Of a stretch of 20,419 bases of DNA, positions 1 to 7,000 are shown piece by piece (position 1 is the stretch's first letter; every line of letters starts with the position of its first letter). The position numbers were made by a program, and so were the translations under genes. The notes below the pieces were generated by a model, which was not told where the DNA came from, ran no database searches, and saw nothing but the letters and a program-made list of their open reading frames with translations. This DNA is from a virus. Location: the IMG/VR virus record IMGVR_UViG_3300020312_000033, positions 1 to 20,419 of that record, one strand, 5' to 3'.

Positions 1-326
1 GCAGTAGTCTGTTCTCCATCTTCATCATAGACTGTAAAATTATATTCTTTACCATAAGCAAGTATTCTAGCTGCGATAATAAGTGCATTCTTATCACCAA
101 TAAGCAAATCATCTAATTGAATTTTTTTATCTACAATTAGTGCTTCTAAAAGTTTGTCGATTGCAGTTCCCTGCTTTAGTAGATTAGGTGAAGTAAGTAT
201 GTCTTCTTCACGTGCGGTCATGTATTTCATCTCCACTTTACCTGAAGAAAGTGGGTTGTCTTTTGGATAAAAATATCCCTGCGACGGAAGATTTACTTCT
301 TCCGTCGGAAATTTAGTTTCTGCCAT
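1..326 (-). CDS. Baseplate hub/assembly protein, T4 gp26-like (3' end outside the window)
   Basis: Only the first 108 codons lie in the window; the gene continues past base 1. The protein opens with MAETKFPTEEVNLPSQGYFY, followed by a PLSSGKVEMKYMTAREEDIL stretch at residues 27-46. The LPS-G-x-FYP and 'KYMTA(R/K)EEDIL' signatures are ones I associate with the T4_baseplate family (gp26-like baseplate hub assembly proteins, usually about 200-250 residues). That assignment is from memory of the family, not from a search. The start at 326 is set by a good ribosome site (AGAGGAT, about 7 bases upstream). It lies 79 bases after the small membrane gene, on the same strand. Placement next to the tail tube fits a tail-assembly role. 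I am fairly sure it is a T4-type tail or baseplate protein, less sure of the exact number. Confidence 0.6.
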   Translation of the reverse strand, partial: MAETKFPTEEVNLPSQGYFYPKDNPLSSGKVEMKYMTAREEDILTSPNLLKQGTAIDKLLEALIVDKKIQLDDLLIGDKNALIIAARILAYGKEYNFTVYDEDGEQTT

Positions 327-340
327 AGAGTTATCCTCTG

Positions 341-349
341 ATTAATATC
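341..349. promoter_or_regulatory. Degenerate copy of the intergenic ATAAATATC element
   Basis: The + strand reads ATTAATATC here (GATATTAAT on the coding strand), one base different from the ATAAATATC element found in most other larger gaps. It ends 14 bases before the start codon of the gp26-like gene. Function unknown; see the finding on this element. Confidence 0.3.
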
Positions 350-405
350 ATTAAGATTTAAAACCTGTTTATTATAACTATATTAGTAATTCTTGAAATT
401 ACAAT

Positions 406-558
406 TTATTTTGATGGTGAAAATTTGTCCTTAATTGGTTTCAAAACCATATCGAAAACAATGTCATCGTATTTAGTTGGGGTAAGTTTTACAATTTTCT
501 CTACTGCGTAAAGAACTACCAAAACGTATTCCCAATTTGCTGCTATCCATTCACTCAT
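406..558 (-). CDS. Small putative membrane protein (49 aa)
   Basis: This short gene encodes 49 residues beginning MSEWIAANWEYVLVVLYAVE. A hydrophobic stretch at about residues 9-23 could span the membrane once. It is followed by EKIVKLTPTKYDDIV (residues 20-34) and a lysine-rich, basic tail. A very good ribosome site (AGGAGT, 6 bases before the ATG) and the tight fit between the tail tube gene (17 bases upstream) and the gp26-like gene support it as real. Small phage proteins with a membrane segment followed by 'KIVKLTPTK-DD' recur in tailed phages and are sometimes called holin-like. That label is a guess here: a single weak segment and a position among tail genes do not prove a lysis role. 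It could equally be a membrane-associated assembly protein. Confidence 0.72.
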   Translation of the reverse strand: MSEWIAANWEYVLVVLYAVEKIVKLTPTKYDDIVFDMVLKPIKDKFSPSK

Positions 559-575
559 TTTATACTCCTATTAGA

Positions 576-1064
576 TTAGAATTGTAAGATTGCGTAATCG
601 TATTGTAATGTTAAGGTTATATCTGCTGGTTCGCTAGACTCAAAAGCTATCTCACCAAAGTTTGCAGTTGATATATAAGCACCTTTTAAAGTCCACTCTT
701 CTACTATATCACCGACTGGACCTAACATATTAAATGTAATATCTTTTTTGTAAAAATCTGCATATCCGTCTCTACCTGTAACCGACTCATGACCTAAACG
801 AACCCATTCCATAACTGCTTGTGCACCACTTGGAACGATAGGATCGTATAACGTGATATCAATAGGTTGCCAAGTTCCTTTACCTTTTAAATGTCTCTTA
901 ACATTTATATGGTCTAAAATCATCTCCTCAAACTGAATCTGTGGTCTTCCTCCAGCTTTAATTAAGTAAGATGGTATACCCTCGATATACATAATAAACC
1001 GATTTTTTGTTTTCGGTTCAAACGGGGTAAAAAATATTTCGTTGGTATCTAAAATGTCAGGCAT
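576..1064 (-). CDS. gp19: Tail tube protein, T4 gp19 homologue
   Basis: The 162-residue product matches the length of T4 gp19 (163 aa) and has the family's layout. There is a short leader (MPDILDTNEIFFTPFEPKTK), a central strand-rich region with the 'ITLYDPIVPSGAQAVMEWVR' segment (residues 70-89), and a C-terminal strand ending in LTLQYDYAILQF. This protein polymerises into the inner tube of the contractile tail through which DNA passes. A GGAG ribosome site sits 8 bases before the ATG. It follows the sheath gene, as in T4, but a 177-base gap holding a terminator and possible control elements separates the two, so tube and sheath need not be made from one transcript. Confidence in the family is high. 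Confidence 0.95.
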   Translation of the reverse strand: MPDILDTNEIFFTPFEPKTKNRFIMYIEGIPSYLIKAGGRPQIQFEEMILDHINVKRHLKGKGTWQPIDITLYDPIVPSGAQAVMEWVRLGHESVTGRDGYADFYKKDITFNMLGPVGDIVEEWTLKGAYISTANFGEIAFESSEPADITLTLQYDYAILQF

Positions 1065-1102
1065 TATTTGTCTCCGTTAAAAGCAATTTTTTATCTTCGT
1101 AT

Positions 1103-1111
1103 ATAAATATC
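1103..1111. promoter_or_regulatory. ATAAATATC intergenic element upstream of gp19
   Basis: On the + strand this reads TATAAATATC (1102-1111), which contains the T4 late-promoter core TATAAATA, but pointing away from gp19. On the coding strand it reads GATATTTATA, 38 bases before the gp19 start and downstream of the gp18 terminator. It belongs to a set of near-identical elements in this window. It could be a phage-specific promoter or an antisense late promoter; the sequence alone does not decide. Confidence 0.4.
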
Positions 1112-1155
1112 ACAAACTAAAAAAAATGATAATATCAATATTACATAGTTCTTGT

Positions 1156-1177
1156 TAGTTTTATAGTAGTTTTATAG
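1156..1177. repeat. Perfect tandem 11-bp repeat (2 copies)
   Basis: TAGTTTTATAG occurs twice head to tail (1156-1166 and 1167-1177). On the coding strand each copy reads CTATAAAACTA. It lies between the gp18 terminator and the gp19 start, where a promoter or operator would be expected, and CTATAAAA resembles a loose late-promoter -10. The role is inferred only. Confidence 0.6.
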
Positions 1178-1184
1178 AAAAAGA

Positions 1185-1210
1185 AAAACCCCAACCGAAG
1201 TCGGGGTTTT
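1185..1210 (-). terminator. Rho-independent terminator after tail sheath gene
   Basis: The coding strand has arms AAAACCCC and GGGGTTTT with an inner AC(TTCG)GT cap, so the RNA would carry the extra-stable C(UUCG)G tetraloop. It is followed by the U-rich run TTTTTCTTTTT. It begins 32 bases beyond the sheath stop codon. The A-tract on the other side may allow weaker action in the opposite direction. Confidence 0.9.
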
Positions 1211-1241
1211 CCATATACGTCAGCGTATGTTATAAGATAAA

Positions 1242-3647
1242 TTACTCAGGGAACGATGCGCCTGTAGGTTGAACAACAAAATCCAACACGATGAACTCAG
1301 CAGTTCTCGTAGGTTGAATAAATATCTGTCCTACCAATCTGTTTCTATCTACAACATCAGGAGTATTGTTAGTTTCATCCATTACTACTCTGAATGCACT
1401 TAAACCACTATTGGATTGTACACTTTCAAGATAAGGATTAACAATATTCAAGAATCTGTTTCGTGTTGCTACTGTGTTCTGTTCGAATACTAAGAATCTT
1501 GAAGAACTTGCAATAAATTTCTTTAATGCAATTAACAATCTACGAACATTGATTCTATCTAATGCTGATGGTTTGGATTGTAGTGTCTTCTGTCCGAATA
1601 CTACTACACCTTGACCAGGGAATGAAGCTATTGGATTCACTCTTTCTTCATAGAGGTCATCTCTTTCAGCGTGAGTCAATCTTGTTTTAGCTTCCAACAC
1701 CGTAGTCAAACCACCACGATTTAAACCAGCTGGTGCAAACCATTCGTGTGCTACTTTATCAGTAAATGCGATTACGCCAGGTAATACTACTGATGGTGGT
1801 ACCCAAACTGGTCTGTTTGTATCTCCATCGACTATCTTAACCCAGGGGTAATATGTTCCTGCATAGTTTGTATCCAAAGCACTTACAGTATTTGTCACTG
1901 TAGCGATAGTATCACCATATGCTGCTGCATCCATGATATAAAAAGCGTCTGCTCTTGCTTCTACTTTCAATATTGCATGATTTGTCACTTTTGGATGTAG
2001 TCTGTGAATAACACCAGGTGTCACCAACATATTAATGTCGAATTCATCTGGATTACTTACAGCATTGATTGCTCTTTTGTATGCTACTGAACCACTTGCT
2101 GTAGCACTTGAGATATCAAATCCTTGTGTGTTTGTTGCACTTATATCGTTACCAACAAGTTTTGGATTACCAGGATTATCACCATCAAATCCAAACTGGA
2201 AAGGTACTGTGAACTTTCTCTGACCAATAGCTGATAGTGATAGTGTAATATTCTCTGTAGCATCTGAGAATGTGGTTGCTAATGAACTTGCATCAGCGTG
2301 ACCTTTCATGTTCTCAAGAGACATAGAGACGTTACCAGTTGTAGCAGCTGTCTTGGGTATAGGTGATAAGTATTCACCATTATCAGGACGTTTATCCATA
2401 TCGAAATCGAATCCATAGAATATATTAGAATCGAAATCACCATTTGTATTCTGCTGTGTATGAACAAAAGATGCACTTGGTGCACTAGATACAGGAATGT
2501 TCAATGCATCGTGACCCATAGGAACAACTGTAGTTGGCATATTTTCTAAGTTTTTGTAATCACCAACTCTGATATGTTTACTCAAGTTTGGATAATCACC
2601 TTTGTATGTCAACTTACCATTTGAATCGATTTCCACGTGTCTATCACCAATTACTTTAGCAAAGTAATTTGCTGCTTCTGGATCGAATGTCAAATTATCA
2701 AATTGTTCAACGATTTGATTGTCTTTTGTTTTATTTGGTGCATGATGTCTAACTTGTAATGAGAATGTTCCATAGTCACTACCTGCTACTGAGGATGCTG
2801 CCTTGACATTTAAGATATTAACTTTGTAAGCTTTGTTCATATTCGTTCCATGTGAACGTGTATAAACTCTAAACAAGTTATATCTTGCTCCAGCCACTAA
2901 TTGTGATTGTAGATATGGTGTTCTTGCCACACTAAAATCTTTGTTACCAGTCCATGTGTCGGCGTTACCATCAGCATCATATGTAGAAACACCTGAATTT
3001 AAGTCAAGTGTACCTGTTGATGATGTGACTGCACTTTGCCAAGCGCCTGAACCTGTGGAATGTTGAATTCCCTTAAAGTTTTTGTAAAGATAGACTGGAA
3101 CCGTTGTTCCCGCTCCATCATCTGCTATCTGAGGATCTGTGCTAAGTACATCTCCGATATAGTTTGCACTTCCTGTACTAAACGAAATAGTTTTTGTATA
3201 GGTTGTGATATCACTTCCACTAACTACTAATGTGTAATTTGTAAAAGTTCCACTACCTGTAGATGGTGTCAAATCAGCAGTTCCGTTTCCACCACCACGT
3301 GATGGTGCTAAAACAGCTAATGCGTGATCTTTAGTTGAACCACTAATTCTACAAGATAATGTGATTATATCAGGTTTGTATCCACCTAGTCCCAAAACCC
3401 TCACGACCGTTACTGTCCCCGCGGAACGCAAATACTGTTGCACAGTATATGGTGTATAAAAACGTCTATCGAGACCACCGAACATCTCTTCGAATTCTGA
3501 ATAGTTATTCAGAACAGTAGGTGTAAAAGCTGGACCTTTAGTCGTAGGACCGATAATCGCAGCTCCAATGTCTGCTACACCTTGTGGAAGAAATGATAGG
3601 TCTTTCTCGGATGTAAATACACCAGGACTTACTATTCTTTCAGCCAT
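1242..3647 (-). CDS. gp18: Contractile tail sheath protein, T4 gp18 homologue
   Basis: The product is an 801-residue protein that forms the contractile tail sheath around the gp19 tube. The N-terminus carries family features: VSPGVFTSEKDLSFLPQG (6-23), the 'GAAIIGPTTKGPAF' segment (28-41), and YLRSAGTVTVVRVLG (72-86). The C-terminal domain, roughly residues 600-801, shows the typical fold order: FPGQGVVVFGQKTL, then INVRRLLIALKKFI, and a closing strand set ending VGQIFIQPTRTAEFIVLDF. T4 gp18 is 659 residues, so this one is about 140 longer. The extra length appears to lie in the serine/threonine-rich middle (about 100-540), the part that faces outward in known sheaths. A strong AGGAG site precedes the ATG, a late-type promoter lies 45 bases upstream and a terminator follows the stop, so it can be a one-gene transcript. 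Confidence 0.96.
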   Translation of the reverse strand: MAERIVSPGVFTSEKDLSFLPQGVADIGAAIIGPTTKGPAFTPTVLNNYSEFEEMFGGLDRRFYTPYTVQQYLRSAGTVTVVRVLGLGGYKPDIITLSCRISGSTKDHALAVLAPSRGGGNGTADLTPSTGSGTFTNYTLVVSGSDITTYTKTISFSTGSANYIGDVLSTDPQIADDGAGTTVPVYLYKNFKGIQHSTGSGAWQSAVTSSTGTLDLNSGVSTYDADGNADTWTGNKDFSVARTPYLQSQLVAGARYNLFRVYTRSHGTNMNKAYKVNILNVKAASSVAGSDYGTFSLQVRHHAPNKTKDNQIVEQFDNLTFDPEAANYFAKVIGDRHVEIDSNGKLTYKGDYPNLSKHIRVGDYKNLENMPTTVVPMGHDALNIPVSSAPSASFVHTQQNTNGDFDSNIFYGFDFDMDKRPDNGEYLSPIPKTAATTGNVSMSLENMKGHADASSLATTFSDATENITLSLSAIGQRKFTVPFQFGFDGDNPGNPKLVGNDISATNTQGFDISSATASGSVAYKRAINAVSNPDEFDINMLVTPGVIHRLHPKVTNHAILKVEARADAFYIMDAAAYGDTIATVTNTVSALDTNYAGTYYPWVKIVDGDTNRPVWVPPSVVLPGVIAFTDKVAHEWFAPAGLNRGGLTTVLEAKTRLTHAERDDLYEERVNPIASFPGQGVVVFGQKTLQSKPSALDRINVRRLLIALKKFIASSSRFLVFEQNTVATRNRFLNIVNPYLESVQSNSGLSAFRVVMDETNNTPDVVDRNRLVGQIFIQPTRTAEFIVLDFVVQPTGASFPE

Positions 3648-3692
3648 TGAGTTTCTCCTAAATGATTTTTGTTAAAATAAAGAAAAATTGTT

Positions 3693-3700
3693 TATTTATA
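3693..3700 (-). promoter_or_regulatory. T4-type late promoter upstream of gp18
   Basis: The coding strand reads TATAAATA exactly, the T4 late-promoter -10 box. It sits just after a terminator and 46 bases before the sheath start codon. In T4 this box is recognised by gp55 with the sliding clamp. It is the only exact sense-oriented copy I noticed in the gaps between genes. The match and placement are seen; use by a gp55-like factor is inferred. Confidence 0.65.
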
Positions 3701-3709
3701 AGTATAAAC

Positions 3710-3743
3710 AAAAATCCCCAAATACAATTATAAGGGGATTTTT
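3710..3743 (-). terminator. Rho-independent terminator after the 92-aa gene
   Basis: Arms AAAAATCCCC and GGGGATTTTT (10 bp each, coding-strand order) enclose a 14-base loop and end in a U run. The hairpin starts 23 bases after the stop of the coiled-coil gene and closes the fibre transcript before the sheath promoter. A-tracts on both sides could make it bidirectional. Confidence 0.85.
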
Positions 3744-3765
3744 CTTGTGTTTTTTAAAGTTTTTC

Positions 3766-4044
3766 TTAACTATTCGGTGTAAATACACCAGTTTCAGGAT
3801 CTAAATTACCTGAACCATACTTGTCGTTTAATTCTTTAGCGACTTCTTTCTCTTTTGCTTGAGTGTCTTGATACTTCTGAGCATATTGTTCTTCTGATTT
3901 TGCTAAAGCATCTATTTGTTGTTGAAGTGCTATTTTTTGAATCGCTACCTGACCAAATGCGTTCTGACATTCGAGATAGTCTTGTTGTATTTGTTTTAAA
4001 GAAGCTAACTCTTCGTCTGTGAATTTAATTTCCTTATCTGCCAT
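3766..4044 (-). CDS. Small coiled-coil protein of unknown function (92 aa)
   Basis: The product is a 92-residue, highly charged, mostly helical protein. After MADKEIKFTDEELASLKQIQ it continues with Gln/Lys/Glu-rich heptad-like sequence to about residue 75 and ends with a short glycine-containing tail (GNLDPETGVFTPNS). No cysteines other than Cys27, no signal peptide and no catalytic motif are visible. It follows the long S74 fibre gene by 36 bases and is followed by a terminator, so it is the last gene of the fibre transcript. That position is one where phages often keep fibre assembly factors, but I do not recognise the family. It could also be a minor virion protein. The ribosome site is modest (AAGGAAA). 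Confidence 0.85.
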   Translation of the reverse strand: MADKEIKFTDEELASLKQIQQDYLECQNAFGQVAIQKIALQQQIDALAKSEEQYAQKYQDTQAKEKEVAKELNDKYGSGNLDPETGVFTPNS

Positions 4045-4069
4045 AACATTTCCTTATAGTTTATTAGTA

Positions 4070-4077
4070 ATAAATAT
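4070..4077. promoter_or_regulatory. ATAAATAT intergenic element
   Basis: The + strand reads AATAAATATAA; the coding strand shows ATATTTATTA 26 bases before the start of the 92-aa gene. It is one of the set of similar elements in this window; function unknown. Confidence 0.35.
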
Positions 4078-4080
4078 AAC

Positions 4081-7000
4081 TTATTTATTCAAACAATCAC
4101 AATTTTTTTCGATGCGTTCTACTTTCTCATTCAACTCTTTGACAGCTTCAATTAGTAATGGAACTATCAACTCATACTTAACAGCCTTGTATCCATCACT
4201 TCTTTCGGTTACGATTTCAGGAAGAACTTTTTCTACCTCTTGTGCTATAACACCATAAGAATGTTCACCCTCAAATGCTTCTTTGTTTTTGTTCCAATCG
4301 AACTCTACACCACGAAGTTCTGAAAGTTTCATTAATGGGTCTCCAATCTTAACCACATTATCTTTCAATCTTTCGTCTGAAGAATAGAATGCCACAACGT
4401 CATTGTTAAAGTTTGCAAGACCTGCTTCACTCATATCTAATGTAAGAGCTGTTATTTCAGAAGTAGAATCTTGTCCTTTAAATATTATGTCTTTATCATC
4501 AACATCCGTAACAATTACGAAATCACTTGAAGCGTTCTTGAATGAAGCGATTGTAGTTCCACCTGATTTTATTACAGTATCATTACCACCCGCGTCTAAT
4601 ATAATATCTGCAGCTGCATCTACTGTTAGATTATTAGCGCTAATTGTTAAATCAGTTCCATCACCCTCAATCTTCTCACTAGCTCCACCGAACACGATAC
4701 CAACATCATTTGGAATATGAACATCGGATGTTGCGTTCAAGTTAATCTTAGCTCCAGAACCAATCGTTAAGTCTGTGTCGTCTGATTCAATCTTTTCACT
4801 ACCATTAGCGTCAAATACTAATCCAATATTCTGAGGTATGTGGACATCTGATTCTGCAGTAAGATTTATTTTTGCACCTGCTATGGTTAAATCAGTTCCA
4901 TCACCCTCTATTTTCTCACCATCATTACCAAAAGTCAAACCAATGTCTGCTGGTATGTTGATATCACCACTACCACCAACGTTGATATTTAAATCAGTTC
5001 CGTCACTCTCTAAGAATTCACCTGTTGAGTTTCCACTATGGTCATTAAATGATAATCTATTTGCTACAAAAACATTACCAAATGAACCTGTAGAACTATT
5101 AGAACCACTTGTCAAGGATGAATTTAATTTTAGAATATTAGCTGATATAGTTAAGTCTGTACCATCACCCTCAATTTTCTCTCCATCATCACCAAAAGTT
5201 ATACCAACATTTGCTGGTATGTTAACGTCAGACGTAGCAGTTAAATTTATGTCTGCGCCAGAGTTTATAGTTAAATCTGTATCGTTTGACTCAATTTTCT
5301 CACTTGCGTTATCATCAAACACAATACCTTTGTTCTTAGGTATGTGAACGTCAGCGGTTGGTGATAAGTTAATCTTATTACCAGTAATGGTTAAGTCTGT
5401 TCCATCACCCTCTATCTTTTCAGCGTCATTTCCAAAAGTAAGTCCTACGTCAGCTGGTATGTTTATATCAGTTGTAGCTGTAAGATTAATATCTCTACCA
5501 GATGCTATAGTCAAATCAGTTCCATCACCTGTTAGATACTCACCACCCTCATCGAATAAGTATGAATATTGTCTTGTCAAGGTGTGGTGGAATGAACCTG
5601 TTCCTGAACCACTAACGTTTCCTATCACGTGTAATGCTTCTGCAGGATTTTTTGTGTTGATACCTACTTCATGAAAATGTCCATGAGCAAATGAACCTGA
5701 AGATACTGATGAACCACTTGTCATACCACTAGCTATCTTTAGAATATTTGCAGAGATTGTTAAATCTGTTCCATCTCCCTCTATCTTTTCTCCGTCATCA
5801 CCGAAAGTTATACCAACGTTTGCTGGTATATTAACATCTGCAGTTGCAGTTAAATTTATGTCTGCGCCTGAGTTTATAGTTAAGTCAGTATCATTACTTT
5901 CTATCTTTTCACTAGCATTGGCGTCAAAAACTAATCCAACGTTTTGTGGGATATGAACGTCTGAAGTAGCAGTCAAGTTTAGTTTAGCACTTGAAGCTAT
6001 AGTTAAATCTGTTCCGTCTCCTTCAATTTTTTCTCCGTCATTTCCAAAGGTTAATCCGATATCAGCTGGTATGTTAACATCACCTGTAGCATCTAATGTT
6101 AAGTCTGCACCTGTATCAATTGTTAATGCACCACTTGCATCAATTTCAGCTGCGTCTAATGTAATCGTATCTACAGTAAGTTTAGGTGCTTCCATAAAGA
6201 CACTTGAAGAAAGTGCAGTTCCAGCGTGTCTATATCTTAAAAATGCCACACTACCACTTACACCCCAATCAATACCACCATTGTGCATCAGTGCGGATGT
6301 GGCTGAACCACTACCAACCGTTATGGTATGGTCAGCGACTTGTAGACTTCCAACTTGTGCTTCAAGTCTATTACCTGTAACAGTCAAGTCTCCTGGAATT
6401 GTTACATTACCATTATTAAATGTAACAGTTTCAACCAATGTGTTTCCATTTGAAATTATCGAAAGGTTATTACTACCATCAACCTCTATCTTTTCTGTAT
6501 CAGCTCCGAATGTTAAACCTACCTCTGCAGGAATGTTAATATCAGAAGTTGCAGTTAAGTTTATATCAGCGCTTGAATTAATGGTTAAATCTGTTCCATC
6601 TCCTTCAATTTTTTCTCCGTCATTTCCAAACGTCATACCGATGTTTGCTGGTATATTGATATCACCACTACCACCAACATTAATATTTAAATCAGTTCCA
6701 TCACTTTCTAAATATTCACCTGTTGCGTTTCCACTATGGTCATTAAAGGATAGTCTATTTGCTACAAATACATTTGCAAATGAACCTGTAGAGGTAGATG
6801 AACCACTTACAAGTGCTGAATTAATTTTAATCTTATTAGCACTAATCGTTAAGTCAGTTCCATCTCCTTCAATTTTTTCACCATCATCACCGAAAGTAAC
6901 ACCGACGTTTGCTGGTATGTTAACGTCAGACGTAGCAGTTAAATTTATATCTGCGCCAGAATTAATAGTTAAATCTGTATCGTTTGACTCAATTTTTTCA

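Noticed and set aside
371-376. Host-type promoter (TATAAT on the coding strand) before the gp26-like gene
   Set aside because: There is no convincing -35 box at 16-18 bases upstream, and a single hexamer match in AT-rich DNA is expected by chance.
1318-1326. A further exact ATAAATATC copy
   Set aside because: It lies within the sheath coding sequence (encoding part of GQIFIQ), so it is explained by the protein and not counted with the intergenic set.
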